Source of the DNA: Bacteroidales bacterium UBA4231
GTDB lineage: Bacteria; Bacteroidota; Bacteroidia; Bacteroidales; UBA932
NCBI GenBank assembly: GCA_002396335.1
Contig: DGXN01000005.1
Coordinates: 1 to 61,465 of the forward strand
DNA: 61,465 nt
Direction of reading: 5' to 3'
The notes beneath the pieces are model-generated. The model worked only from the letters and a program-made list of their open reading frames with translations. It did no database searches and was not told where the DNA came from. Made by a program: the position numbers and the translations under genes. Positions within the stretch are counted from its first letter, which is position 1. Each line of letters begins with the position of its first letter. Positions 25,792 through 35,137 of the stretch are shown here, piece by piece.

Positions 25792-26444
25792 CCCCCAAGA
25801 CCCTCAACGTCCCCCTGCTACCCGCCGGCGTCAGCGACATGGACACTGCCATCGAGCTGTACGGCGCCCGTTTTGACGTAGACTGCGTCAACTGGCCGTC
25901 GGCCTTCCCCTATGCTCCGCTGTGCAGCGGAAGGGTGGCCCGCACGGCAGATGCCCTGGTGGTGGATTTCCGCGTCAGCGGCATGGACCTCAGGGCCCGC
26001 AACCAGGCCGACAACCTCCGTCAGTGGGAAGACAGCTGCGTGGAAGTGTTCATCGAGAATCCCGACGGCAGCGCCTACTACAATTTCGAGATCAATCCCC
26101 TCGGGAAGGTCCTTGCCGCCTCCGGCCCCGCCCGCGAAGGCCGGGAAACACGGCCTCAGGATGAGATGGGTCAGATTCTTCGCTTCGCTCAGAATGACAT
26201 CCGTCAACCTGAGGAACTTGCGGCGAAGGATCTCGAGGGGGTGCAGGCATGGCGCATCGGGGTCGTGATTCCCTTCCGGCTTGTCGGCGCAGACCCCGCG
26301 AACCTTCCCCCGGTCCTGAAGGCCAACTTCTACAAGTGCGGTGACAAGACCGCCCATCCCCATTTTTTGAGCTGGAGCCCCGTGGGGACGCCCCAGCCGG
26401 ATTTCCACAGGCCCGACTTCTTCGGGCAGCTCCGCCTGGTATGA
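25788..26444 (+). CDS. CBM9-like carbohydrate-binding family protein with in-frame repeat insertion
   Basis: CBM9-type beta-sandwich protein (218 residues) without signal peptide. Family blocks seen are RQWEDSCVEVFIENPDGSAYYNFEIN and a later WRIGVVIPFRLVG with ANFYKCGDKTAHPHFLSWSPVGTPQPDFH near the end. Between them, residues about 123-150 are encoded by DNA that looks like an interspersed repeat (see 26154-26236), so part of the loop before the WRIGVVIPF strand is of foreign origin. The frame stays open. It overlaps both neighbours by ATGA, so it is co-translated with the ABC exporter and VanZ-like genes. Confidence 0.82.
   Translation: MTPKTLNVPLLPAGVSDMDTAIELYGARFDVDCVNWPSAFPYAPLCSGRVARTADALVVDFRVSGMDLRARNQADNLRQWEDSCVEVFIENPDGSAYYNFEINPLGKVLAASGPAREGRETRPQDEMGQILRFAQNDIRQPEELAAKDLEGVQAWRIGVVIPFRLVGADPANLPPVLKANFYKCGDKTAHPHFLSWSPVGTPQPDFHRPDFFGQLRLV
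26154..26236. repeat. Interspersed repeat inserted in the CBM9-like gene
   Basis: About 83 bp containing TTCGCTTCGCTCAGAATGAC and GAGGAACTTGCGGCGAAGG. I recognise these strings from memory as a short dispersed repeat found in many genomes, usually between genes. Its ends CCTCAGGATGAGAT and GAAGGATCTCGA frame the unit. Only one copy is in this window, so the repeat status rests on recognition of the string and needs a genome search. Confidence 0.6.
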
Positions 26445-26842
26445 CCCGCCCGCAGAAAATCCTCTTCCGCATCCTTTTCTTCCTGTACATAGCAGGGGTG
26501 CTGTTCCTGTGTTTCGGCCACTTTGACACGGCGCCGGACATTCCCGCATCCTTCCTGGGCATTCCCATGGACAAGGTGGTTCACTTTACCATGTTCTTTC
26601 CTTTCCCCATCCTGGCTTTTCTGGCCTTTGACCAGTTTACGGAAAGCGTCCGCTCCACCCTCCTTTTCACCGGCATCACTTTCCTCACGGGCGTGCTGCT
26701 GGCCCTCGGGACGGAATGGGGACAGGCCCGCCTGACCACTTACCGCAGCGGCGACCCGCTGGACCTTGCAGCCGACCTGACTGCCCTCATCCTCTCCTCC
26801 CTCCTCGTGATTGCCTGGGACATCCATAAACAGAAAAAATGA
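26441..26842 (+). CDS. VanZ-like membrane protein
   Basis: Small polytopic protein (133 residues, four membrane helices) of the VanZ-like family, whose members range from teicoplanin resistance to unknown roles. The motif DKVVHFTMFF at the second helix and the C-terminal GTEWGQARLTTYRSGDPLDLAADLTAL block (conserved E-x2-Q and R...D.D...N/D positions) are the family hallmarks. It overlaps the CBM9-like gene and the golvesin-domain gene by ATGA at each end, so the four genes form one tightly coupled unit. Confidence 0.88.
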   Translation: MTRPQKILFRILFFLYIAGVLFLCFGHFDTAPDIPASFLGIPMDKVVHFTMFFPFPILAFLAFDQFTESVRSTLLFTGITFLTGVLLALGTEWGQARLTTYRSGDPLDLAADLTALILSSLLVIAWDIHKQKK

Positions 26843-29751
26843 AGCGACTTCTCCTGACCCTCCTCCTTGCGGCCGCCACCCTCCCCGCATTATCGCAGAA
26901 TCCCCGTGCAAGGGACTTCTCCACCGCCGTCGATTCCCTGCAGGCCCGCCTGCAGCGCAGAACCGGCGTAATCAGCCCGTTCAAACTGGAAAAGGTGCTC
27001 GTACGCGGCAGCGTGCTGGACTTTTACTTCTCCCAGAACATGTCGGCCTTCCCCTGGCGGACGGAGGATGTGGGCTGGTTCAACCGGCAGTTGCAGGAAC
27101 TGGGGAAACAAGCCATGAAAGGGCATGCGATGGGGACGGTCTATGTCAACAAGCAGAAGCTTTCCGAACTCCCCACCCCCGTGGTCAAAAACGACGGGAA
27201 ACCCCTTCCTACGGATCTGAGGGTGGAGGATCCCCGTAAAAAAAGCGTCCCGCTGGTGAGCGGGAACGACTGGTGGCCCCTGGGCCTGAGCGGCCGGCAC
27301 ATCGCCCTCTGGCAAAGCCACGGCTATTACTGGGAACCGGAGACGGACCGCTGGGAATGGCAGCGTTCCCCCAACCACCGCACCTGCGAAGACGTGTACA
27401 CCCAGAGCTACGTCCTGCCGTTCCTGCTGCCCATGCTGCAGAATGCCGGCGCCGTCGTGCTCACTCCGCGCGAGCGGGATCCCCAGACCCATGAGGTAGT
27501 CTGCGACAACGACCCGGCCTTCTCCGGGAAGCGCGGACCTGCGGTCCGAAGGGAAGGAAACTATGCCGAAAACGGCTCCTGGCGCAGTGCAGGCACCGGT
27601 TTTGCCGATGCGCAGGAAACCTACTCTGGCTACGACAATCCTTTCACCATGGGCACCGCCCGCGCCACTGACACCGGGGACGGGACCGCGTCGGCCCAGT
27701 GGCGGCCGGACATTCCGCAGAAGGGGGAATATGCCGTCTACGTATCCTACAAGAGCGTTTCCGGCAGCACCACCGACGCCCGCTACACCGTGCATCACCT
27801 GGGCGGGGAAACCCTCCTGCACGTGAACCAGCAGATGGGCGGCGGCACCTGGATCTACCTGGGCACCTTCCTTTTTGACAAGGGAACCAAAGGCTATGTG
27901 GAGCTCACCAACAAGAGTTCCGTCAAAGGCGTCATCACGGCCGATGCCGTCCGCTTCGGCGGCGGAATGGGCAAGGTGGAGCGCAGCGGCAGCGTTTCCG
28001 GCGCGCCCGCCTATGTGGAAGGCGCCCTGTACAGCATGCAGTACGGCGGGACGGACCTCCACCTTTTCGACGACTGGGACCGCGAGTACACCAAAGACTT
28101 CGCCGGCCGCGGAAAATGGGTCCAGGAGCTGAGCGGGGGCTCCCGCGTAAACCCGTCGGCCCGGGGACGGAACATTCCGGTGGACCTGTCGCTGGCCTGG
28201 CACTCGGACGCCGGGGTCACGCCCAATGACAGCATTATCGGCACGCTGGCCATCTATACCCTCCTGTGCGACGGGTCGGACATGCTCCCGAACGGGGAAA
28301 GCCGCATGAACGGCCGCCTGTACAGCGACATCGTGCAGACGCAGGTGGTGAGCGACATCCGCCGGGAATTCGAACCTCAGTGGACGCGCCGCCAGCTGTG
28401 GGACCGCTCCTACAGCGAAAGCCGCACCACCGGCGTTCCGGGCCTCCTGCTGGAGCTCCTCTCACACCTGAATTTTGCCGACATGCGCTACGGTCTGGAT
28501 CCGACATTCCGCTTCACGTCGGCCCGGAGCGTGTACAAAGGAATGCTCAAGTACCTGAGCGCCCGCTATGGTTGCAACTACGTGGTGCAGCCGCTCCCCG
28601 TGCACGGATTCCGCGTCCGCCTGGAAGACGGGAAGGCAGTCCTGAGCTGGGAACCTACGGCCGACGAGGCGGAGCCTACGGCCACCGCAAAGTACTACCG
28701 GGTATATACCCGCGTGGATGACAAGGGCTTTGACGCCGGCTACCAAGCCGACGGCAACACCGTCACCCTCCCCCTCGAGAAAGGCCACCTGTACAGCTTC
28801 AAGGTAACGGCCTGCAACGACGGAGGAGAGAGTTTTCCGTCGGAGATTCTCTGCGCCGGCTACCCTTCCGCCAAGGCCCGGAAGGTGATGGTGGTGAATA
28901 ACTTTACAAGGGTATCGGCCCCCACCTGGTTCGACACGCCGCAGTATGCCGGCTTCACGGACGAGCTGGACAGTGGCGTACCGTGGGGCACGGACCTCCT
29001 GTTCGCCGGCACCGTAAACCAGTACGACCGCACGCAGGAATGGACGGACGACGACAACCCCGGCTTCGGCGGCTGCTATATCGACCATGCCGGCGGCAAA
29101 GTGGCCGGCAACAGCTTCGACTTCGTGGCCCTGCACGGCAGGGCGCTTCTGGATGCCGGGTATGCGCTGGAATCCTCTTCTTCGGAGGCGTTTGACGGAA
29201 AGACGGACGCATTTTCGATGGACCTGATCTGCGGAAAGCAGGTCACGACGCGCGTGGGCCGCGGTGCCGTTCCGGACCGTTATACGGTATTCCCGGAGGC
29301 GCTGCAACAAGCCATCACGGCCTACACCGCCGGCGGCGGAAATGTAGTCCTTTCGGGCTCCTACATCGGCACGGATGCCTGGGATGCCATTTATCAGGGC
29401 GTTCCCAAGGGGCAGGAATCGGCCAAAACCTTTGTGCAGAATGTGCTGGGATACAAGTGGGTGACCAATTTCGGCGACAACGGCGGAAAAGTGGATGCCG
29501 TCCGCGGCTCCCGCCTTCCCGCCGCCACTTACAACCGCGACTGGTCTGAAACCTATTACCGAATCGAAAATCCCGACGGCATTCAGCCCGCTTCCGGCAA
29601 AGGCAGCATCCTCATGCGCTACCACGCCTCGCGGATCCCCGCCGCCACCTGGTACGAGGCCGACGGCTACAAAGTCGCCGCCTTCGGCTTCCCTCTGGAG
29701 GTCTCCCCTCAGCTCCCCGACATCCTGAAATCCGTCCTGGGACGATTCTAA
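26839..29751 (+). CDS. Large secreted protein with golvesin-like and amidase-like domains
   Basis: A 970-residue exported protein (signal peptide to about LPALSQN). The first part (about 130-520) reads like an N-acetylmuramoyl-L-alanine amidase fold interrupted by another module: HIALWQSHGYYWEP, then LDLSLAWHSDAG and LYSDIVQTQVVSDIRR. The interrupting module (about 230-380) has the golvesin C-terminal/xanthan-lyase-associated pattern (AQWRPDIPQKGEYAVYVSY...TYVELTNKSS-like, DAVRFGGGMG). A fibronectin type III region (about 590-680) and a large C-terminal domain follow. Proteins like this are often labelled xanthan lyase, but amidase activity is more likely here and remains unproven. Confidence 0.8.
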   Translation: MKRLLLTLLLAAATLPALSQNPRARDFSTAVDSLQARLQRRTGVISPFKLEKVLVRGSVLDFYFSQNMSAFPWRTEDVGWFNRQLQELGKQAMKGHAMGTVYVNKQKLSELPTPVVKNDGKPLPTDLRVEDPRKKSVPLVSGNDWWPLGLSGRHIALWQSHGYYWEPETDRWEWQRSPNHRTCEDVYTQSYVLPFLLPMLQNAGAVVLTPRERDPQTHEVVCDNDPAFSGKRGPAVRREGNYAENGSWRSAGTGFADAQETYSGYDNPFTMGTARATDTGDGTASAQWRPDIPQKGEYAVYVSYKSVSGSTTDARYTVHHLGGETLLHVNQQMGGGTWIYLGTFLFDKGTKGYVELTNKSSVKGVITADAVRFGGGMGKVERSGSVSGAPAYVEGALYSMQYGGTDLHLFDDWDREYTKDFAGRGKWVQELSGGSRVNPSARGRNIPVDLSLAWHSDAGVTPNDSIIGTLAIYTLLCDGSDMLPNGESRMNGRLYSDIVQTQVVSDIRREFEPQWTRRQLWDRSYSESRTTGVPGLLLELLSHLNFADMRYGLDPTFRFTSARSVYKGMLKYLSARYGCNYVVQPLPVHGFRVRLEDGKAVLSWEPTADEAEPTATAKYYRVYTRVDDKGFDAGYQADGNTVTLPLEKGHLYSFKVTACNDGGESFPSEILCAGYPSAKARKVMVVNNFTRVSAPTWFDTPQYAGFTDELDSGVPWGTDLLFAGTVNQYDRTQEWTDDDNPGFGGCYIDHAGGKVAGNSFDFVALHGRALLDAGYALESSSSEAFDGKTDAFSMDLICGKQVTTRVGRGAVPDRYTVFPEALQQAITAYTAGGGNVVLSGSYIGTDAWDAIYQGVPKGQESAKTFVQNVLGYKWVTNFGDNGGKVDAVRGSRLPAATYNRDWSETYYRIENPDGIQPASGKGSILMRYHASRIPAATWYEADGYKVAAFGFPLEVSPQLPDILKSVLGRF

Positions 29752-29773
29752 ACAGAATACAAAAACCTTTGGG

Positions 29774-31504
29774 CTACATCCTTTCCGGAAGGTCGATGCC
29801 CAGAAGGGACATGGCGCTGCGGAGGGTGCGGGAGAGGGTGGCGATGAGTTCCAGCCTGTAGCGGAGGACAGCCTCGTCCGCTTCTTTGAGGATGGGCGTG
29901 TCGTGGTAGTACTGGTTGAACTCCTTCGCCAGGTCGTAGGCGTAGTTGGCGATGACGGCGGGACTCAGGGCGGCGCCGGCCTCGGCCACTTTGGCGGGAT
30001 ACAGGCCCAGCAGCTTCACAAGGCGGATTTCCTTGGCCGAAGGCTGAGCATCGGCCTTGATATCCTCCGGGCCGAAGGGGACCGTCGCCTTCCGCAGGAT
30101 GCTGCAGATGCGCGCGTGCGTGTACTGGATGAAGGGACCCGTGTTGCCGTTGAAGTCGATGCTTTCCTTGGGATTGAAGAGCATGGTCTTCTTGGGGTCC
30201 ACCTTGATGATGAAATACTTCAGCGCGCCCAGGCCGATCATGTGGTACAACTTGTCCTTTTCCTCTTCGGACAGGTCTTCCAGCTTGCCGCTTTCCTCGG
30301 AGGTCTTCTTCGCCTCCTGGTACATGCTCTCGATAAGGTCGTCGGCATCCACCACCGTGCCTTCGCGGGATTTCATCTTGCCCTCCGGAAGTTCCACCAT
30401 GCCGTAGGAAAGGTGGTAGATCTGGTCCGCCCAGGCAAAGCCCAGCTTTTTAAGGATGAGTTTCAGCACCTGGAAATGGTAGTCCTGCTCGTTGCCCACC
30501 ACATACACGTGGGAATCCAGGTTGTAGGTGTTGAAGCGACGCTCGGCCGTACCCAGGTCCTGGGTGATGTAGACGGAGGTGCCGTCGCCGCGGAGGACCA
30601 GCTTGCGGTCCAGGCCGTCGGCGGTGAGGTCGCACCAGACGGAGCCGTCGGCCTCTTTGACGAAGACGCCTTCGCGCAGACCCTTCTGCACCAGTTCCTT
30701 CCCGAGGAGGTAGGTCTCACTCTCGTGGTCCACCTGGTCGAAGGTGATGCCGAGGGCCTTGTAGGTTTCGTCGAAACCCTTGTACACCCAACCGTTCATC
30801 ATCTCCCAGAGGGCGCGGACGTGCGGGTCTCCGGCTTCCCAGTCCACAAGCATCTTGTGCACGTCGTCAATGACTTCCGGGTGCTCCTTCTCCATCTTCG
30901 CGTAGGCGACGTAGCAGTCTCCCACAAGGTGGTCTCCTTTGATGCCGGTGGATTCCGGAGTTTTTCCGTCGAAGAGTTTTTCCCAGGCGTACATGCTCTT
31001 GCAGATATGGACGCCGCGGTCGTTCACGATGGTGGACTTGATGACCTGGTTGCCGCAGGCCTTCAGGATGCGGGATACGCTGTCGCCGAGAAGGTTGTTG
31101 CGGATGTGCCCCAGGTGCAGCGGCTTGTTGGTATTGGGGGACGAGAACTCCACCATGATACGCTTCCCGGTGGCGGGGAGCTGGCCGAAGGTCTCGTTCG
31201 AAGCGACCTCCTGCAGCGCCTCGTTCCAGTAAACCGGCGAGAAACTCAGGTTCAGGAATCCTTTCACGCTATTGTAGGCCGATATTTCCTTCACGTTCTG
31301 AACCAGCCACTCCCCGATAGCCGTCCCGGTTGCATCCGGCGCCTGACGGGTGATCCTGAGAAGCGGGAAGGTGACCAGCGTGTAGTCTCCCTCGAACTCC
31401 TTGCGGGTAACAGAAACCTGAAGTGACGTTTCCGCCACTTCAGTGTTGTATATGGCCTTGATGGCCTCGGCAGCCTTCTGCTGGATAAATACTTCCGGCG
31501 TCAT
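29774..31504 (-). CDS. argS: Arginyl-tRNA synthetase
   Basis: Class I synthetase charging tRNA-Arg. The N-terminal additional domain covers residues 1-110. The HIGH motif is seen as [10 protein letters not shown] preceded by FSSPNTNK. The KMSKS-like loop is [16 protein letters not shown], the usual degenerate form in ArgRS. The C-terminal anticodon domain begins near [18 protein letters not shown] and ends [15 protein letters not shown], typical of the family. The 576 residues are normal. Its start overlaps the rpoD stop by ATGA. Confidence 0.97.
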   Translation of the reverse strand: MTPEVFIQQKAAEAIKAIYNTEVAETSLQVSVTRKEFEGDYTLVTFPLLRITRQAPDATGTAIGEWLVQNVKEISAYNSVKGFLNLSFSPVYWNEALQEVASNETFGQLPATGKRIMVEFSSPNTNKPLHLGHIRNNLLGDSVSRILKACGNQVIKSTIVNDRGVHICKSMYAWEKLFDGKTPESTGIKGDHLVGDCYVAYAKMEKEHPEVIDDVHKMLVDWEAGDPHVRALWEMMNGWVYKGFDETYKALGITFDQVDHESETYLLGKELVQKGLREGVFVKEADGSVWCDLTADGLDRKLVLRGDGTSVYITQDLGTAERRFNTYNLDSHVYVVGNEQDYHFQVLKLILKKLGFAWADQIYHLSYGMVELPEGKMKSREGTVVDADDLIESMYQEAKKTSEESGKLEDLSEEEKDKLYHMIGLGALKYFIIKVDPKKTMLFNPKESIDFNGNTGPFIQYTHARICSILRKATVPFGPEDIKADAQPSAKEIRLVKLLGLYPAKVAEAGAALSPAVIANYAYDLAKEFNQYYHDTPILKEADEAVLRYRLELIATLSRTLRSAMSLLGIDLPERM

Positions 31505-32361
31505 CCCAGATACGATTTAAGGAGTTTGGAGCGGGACGGGCTCTTGAGGCGGCGGATAGCCTTTTCCTTGATCTGGCGCACACGCTCACGGGTGAGGCCG
31601 AACCGTTCGCCAATCTCTTCCAGGGTCATTTCCTGGCAGCCGATGCCGAAGAAGCTCTTGATAATCTCGCGCTCGCGGTCCGTCAGGGTGCTCAGGGCGC
31701 GTTCGATTTCGGTATTGAGGCTCTCGTTCACGAGACCCCGGTCGGCGGACGGGGAGTCGTCATTCGGGAGGACGTCCAGGAGACTGTTGTCCTCCCCTTC
31801 CACGAAGGGAGCGTCCACGCTGACGTGGCGGCTGCCCACCCGCAGGGTATCCGAAATCTTGTCCTTGGGGACGTCGATCATCTCGGAGAGCTCTTCGTTG
31901 GAAGGCTGGCGTTCGTTCTCCTGCTCGAATTTGGAGAGGGCCTTGTTGATCTTGTTCAGGGAACCCACCTGATTCAGGGGCAGGCGGACGATGCGGCTCT
32001 GCTCAGCCAGGGCCTGGAGGATGCTCTGACGGATCCACCACACAGCGTAGGAGATGAATTTGAAGCCGCGGGTCTCGTCGAACTTCTCGGCGGCTTTGAT
32101 CAGGCCCAGGTTGCCTTCGTTGATGAGGTCGGGAAGGCTCAGGCCCTGATTCTGGTATTGCTTGGCCACGGAAACCACGAAACGGAGGTTTGCGCGGGTG
32201 AGTTTCTCGAGGGCCTCCTGGTCCCCTTTGCGGATGCGCTGGGCCAGTTCCACTTCTTCGTCGGGAGTGACGAGCTCTTCGCGGCCAATCTCCTGCAGGT
32301 ACTTGTCCAGCGACGCGCTTTCGCGGTTGGTGATGGACTTGGTGATCTTTAGCTGTCTCAT
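31501..32361 (-). CDS. rpoD: Primary RNA polymerase sigma factor
   Basis: Bacteroidota-type primary sigma factor: 286 residues, without region 1.1. Region 1.2 is [21 protein letters not shown]. Region 2 includes [19 protein letters not shown] and [19 protein letters not shown]. Region 4.2 ends [27 protein letters not shown]. This protein reads the -33/-7 promoters noted elsewhere in the window. Only 15 bases separate its start codon from a long hairpin, and no -7 box is seen close by, so transcription from the htrA side is likely. argS follows with a 4-base overlap. Confidence 0.97.
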   Translation of the reverse strand: MRQLKITKSITNRESASLDKYLQEIGREELVTPDEEVELAQRIRKGDQEALEKLTRANLRFVVSVAKQYQNQGLSLPDLINEGNLGLIKAAEKFDETRGFKFISYAVWWIRQSILQALAEQSRIVRLPLNQVGSLNKINKALSKFEQENERQPSNEELSEMIDVPKDKISDTLRVGSRHVSVDAPFVEGEDNSLLDVLPNDDSPSADRGLVNESLNTEIERALSTLTDREREIIKSFFGIGCQEMTLEEIGERFGLTRERVRQIKEKAIRRLKSPSRSKLLKSYLG

Positions 32362-32376
32362 TACTATCTTATAAAA

Positions 32377-32414
32377 TTTTCGGTCAGTCCTTTACGTAAA
32401 GAACTGACCGAAAA
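32377..32414. terminator. Long hairpin between htrA and rpoD
   Basis: TTTTCGGTCAGT (32377-32388) and ACTGACCGAAAA (32403-32414) form a perfect 12-bp stem. The inner TTTAC/GTAAA pairs extend it across a 2-base mismatch. On the minus strand it is followed by TTTTATAAG, so it looks like a terminator for htrA. It ends 15 bases before the rpoD ATG, so it would also be in the rpoD leader if rpoD is transcribed from upstream. Confidence 0.7.
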
Positions 32415-32441
32415 TCTTTTGCGGGGCTCTGCGGCAGCTCT

Positions 32442-33902
32442 TTACTTGCCGAAGCCGAAGTAGAAGGTCCGTCCGCTCTTGTCTACACCTTCGATGTAAA
32501 CGCCACGGGAGGCTTTCTTTGCCTTCGCTACGACATCTTCGGGGTTTGAAACGGGAGCGTCATTCACATAGAGGATGATTCCGCCCACCTTGGCACCGGC
32601 ATCCAGCATCTTGCCGCTTCCCAGGGACACGATCTCCACACCGCCGCGGACACCCAGGGTCTTCAGGGTCTCAGGGTCTGCCGCTTTGAGGCGGGCACCG
32701 TAGAAAGCGATGGTACCCTCCAGATCAGCTTCGCCGTTCTCCTGTGCAGCGGCCTGGAATTCTACCGTAACCGTCTGTTGCTTTCCGTCACGGATGATGG
32801 TGATATCGGCCTTGTCGCCGGGGTGGTATCCGCTTACCTTGGCCTGGACCGAGGAGGCGTCCGTAATCTTCTGTCCGTCAATGGCTATGATGACGTCGTC
32901 CTTCTTGAGTCCGGCTTTGTCGGCGGCACTTCCTTTCAAAACCTCGTTAATATATACGCCCGAAACGGAGGAAAGTTTCATTTCGTCGGCAATTTTCTTG
33001 TCCACGGTGCCCATGGTGATGCCCAGGACGGCGCGCTTCACGGAACCGTAGTCCATCAGGTCTTCGGCCACGCGCTTGACGATGTTCACGGGAACGGCGA
33101 AGGAATAGCCGGTGTAGGAGCCGGTCTGGGAAACGATGGCGGTGTTAATGCCAACCAGTTCGCCTTTCTTGTTCACGAGGGCGCCGCCGGAGTTGCCGGG
33201 ATTCACGGCCGCGTCGGTCTGGATGAAGGATTCAATCTTGAATTCGCCGGAGTAGTCGGGCATGGAACGGCCCTTTGCGCTCACGATACCGGCGGTAATG
33301 GTGGAGCGGAGCTGGGCACCGAGGGGCGAGCCGATAGCAAGCACCCATTCGCCCAGGCGAAGCTGGTCACTGTCTCCCAGCGGGATGGTGGGAAGACCTT
33401 CGGCGTCTACTTTGATGATGGCCACGTCCGTTGCCGGGTCGGTTCCCACGACGGTGGCGTCATACTGCTGGTTGTTGTTCAGGGTGACCTGAATCTTGGA
33501 AGCGTTGGCCACGACGTGATTGTTGGTGACGATATAGCCGTCGGGGCGGATGATGACGCCGCTTCCGCTGCCTTTCTGCTCACGGGACTGAGGCTGGCCG
33601 AAGCCATACTCGTCGCCGAAGAAGAAACGGAAGAACGGGTCGATATTCTGATACTGCTGGCGGCTCTGGACCGTCACTTCCACATAAACGACGGCCTCCA
33701 CCGCGCTTTCTGCCGCGTAGGTGAAGTCCGGATAATCAGAGTCTGCCAAATTGACAGTACGGGTCTCTACGACTTTGCCGCTTGCGTCGGTCACGACGGT
33801 GGTGGGCTGGGAATCCGTCTGGGGAGCCGTAGCCTTCACGACACCGAATGCGGTGAGGCCACCGGCCAGGATAGATAGTAGTACAGTTGTCATGTTTTTC
33901 AT
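32442..33902 (-). CDS. Do/HtrA-family periplasmic serine protease
   Basis: Periplasmic quality-control protease of the DegP/DegQ family. N-terminal signal or anchor segment at residues 5-25. The catalytic triad is visible as NNHVVANAS (His), PATDVAIIKV (Asp) and NPGNSGGALVN (Ser). Two PDZ domains follow (about 275-370 and 395-485); the first has the YINEVLKGSAADKAGLKKDDVI carboxylate-binding pattern. The ATG at 33902 is preferred over a GTG one codon upstream. It is divergent from dnaN. The downstream hairpin and rpoD gene are discussed separately. Confidence 0.95.
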   Translation of the reverse strand: MKNMTTVLLSILAGGLTAFGVVKATAPQTDSQPTTVVTDASGKVVETRTVNLADSDYPDFTYAAESAVEAVVYVEVTVQSRQQYQNIDPFFRFFFGDEYGFGQPQSREQKGSGSGVIIRPDGYIVTNNHVVANASKIQVTLNNNQQYDATVVGTDPATDVAIIKVDAEGLPTIPLGDSDQLRLGEWVLAIGSPLGAQLRSTITAGIVSAKGRSMPDYSGEFKIESFIQTDAAVNPGNSGGALVNKKGELVGINTAIVSQTGSYTGYSFAVPVNIVKRVAEDLMDYGSVKRAVLGITMGTVDKKIADEMKLSSVSGVYINEVLKGSAADKAGLKKDDVIIAIDGQKITDASSVQAKVSGYHPGDKADITIIRDGKQQTVTVEFQAAAQENGEADLEGTIAFYGARLKAADPETLKTLGVRGGVEIVSLGSGKMLDAGAKVGGIILYVNDAPVSNPEDVVAKAKKASRGVYIEGVDKSGRTFYFGFGK

Positions 33903-33972
33903 CACTATGTTGTTTAATCTATATTCCGAAGAACAAAAAAATCAAATCTTATGCCAATTCGAGGAAAATGAT

Positions 33973-33980
33973 TATATTTG
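33973..33980 (+). promoter_or_regulatory. Predicted dnaN -7 box
   Basis: TATATTTG 28 bases before the dnaN ATG. The position expected for the -33 box reads TTAT, a poor match. Confidence 0.55.
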
Positions 33981-34008
33981 TGAGTTGAGAATAAAAATAG
34001 AACGCTAT

Positions 34009-35130
34009 ATGAAACTGACCATTTCCAGCACCAATCTCCTGAAGGCCCTCATGGATGTCTCCAAGGCCATTCCTACCAAGAGCCCCCTCCCTATCCTGGA
34101 GAACTTCCTGTTTGTTCTGAAGGACGGACGCCTGGAGATCACAGCCTCCGATTCTGAGCTCACCCTCCGCACCGCCATCGAGGCCGACGCCGCCGAGGAA
34201 GACGGCGCCATCGCCGTTCCCGCCCGTCACATGATAGACCTCCTGAAAGAGCTTCCGGACCAGCCCGTCGGCATCAAGACCCTCTCGGACAGCTCCTTCG
34301 AGTGCAGCTGGGCCAGCGGCAACTCAGTCCTCCCCTACTTCCCGGCCGACGATTACCCCGAAATCAAGACCACCACGGACGACGCCCTCCACGTCACCTT
34401 CCCGGCCGAAAGCCTTACCGACGGCATCCAGAGCACCGTCTACGCCACCGCCGACGATGAAATCCGTCCCGCCATGAACGGTATCTTCTTCGACATCGAC
34501 CTGGAAAGCACCACCCTTGTAGCCTCCGATTCCCACAAGCTCATCTGCTACACCACCAAGGACGTCAAGGCTTCGGAGAAAGCCTCCTTCATCCTGCACA
34601 AGAAGCCGGCAGGCGTGCTGCGCTCCATTATCGGCAAGGATGTGGAGAATGTGGAAATCGCCTTTGACAGCGCCACCGCCCAGTTCACCTTCGGCAGCAC
34701 CACCATGGTGTGCCGCCTGGTGGTGGGCAAATACCCCAAATACCGGGATGTCATTCCCATGGGCAACTCCAATATCCTGCAGATTGACCGTCAGCTCCTG
34801 CTGAACACCGTCAAGCGTGTGGCCGTATGCGCCAACAAGGCCTCCAACCACATCAAACTCACCCTCAAGGAAGGCCAGCTGGAAATCAGCGCCCAGGACC
34901 TCGGCTTTGCCCTTGCCGCTTATGAGAAGATCAACTGCAACTACGCCGGCGACGAGCTCACCATCGGCTTCAAGTCTACTTTCCTGACGGAAATCCTTGC
35001 CAATATGGGCTGCAACGGCATTGTCATCAAGTTTGCGGACGCCCGCCGCGCCGCGCTGATCCTTCCCGCCGAGGAAGAAGCCGAGACCGAGAAAGTCTGC
35101 GGTATCCTCATGCCCATTATGATCCAATAG
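34009..35130 (+). CDS. dnaN: DNA polymerase III beta subunit (sliding clamp)
   Basis: Ring-shaped processivity clamp. The start MKLTISSTNLLKAL is the typical N-terminus and follows a -7 box; longer versions would overlap htrA. Three clamp domains span about 1-120, 125-245 and 250-373. The second domain has the FDIDLESTTLVASDSHKL block. The C-terminus VCGILMPIMIQ corresponds to the peptide-binding end usually M(P/L)(M/I)R(L/I). The 373 residues are normal. dnaA and recF are not adjacent, which is common in Bacteroidota. Confidence 0.97.
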   Translation: MKLTISSTNLLKALMDVSKAIPTKSPLPILENFLFVLKDGRLEITASDSELTLRTAIEADAAEEDGAIAVPARHMIDLLKELPDQPVGIKTLSDSSFECSWASGNSVLPYFPADDYPEIKTTTDDALHVTFPAESLTDGIQSTVYATADDEIRPAMNGIFFDIDLESTTLVASDSHKLICYTTKDVKASEKASFILHKKPAGVLRSIIGKDVENVEIAFDSATAQFTFGSTTMVCRLVVGKYPKYRDVIPMGNSNILQIDRQLLLNTVKRVAVCANKASNHIKLTLKEGQLEISAQDLGFALAAYEKINCNYAGDELTIGFKSTFLTEILANMGCNGIVIKFADARRAALILPAEEEAETEKVCGILMPIMIQ

Positions 35131-35137
35131 AATCGCA

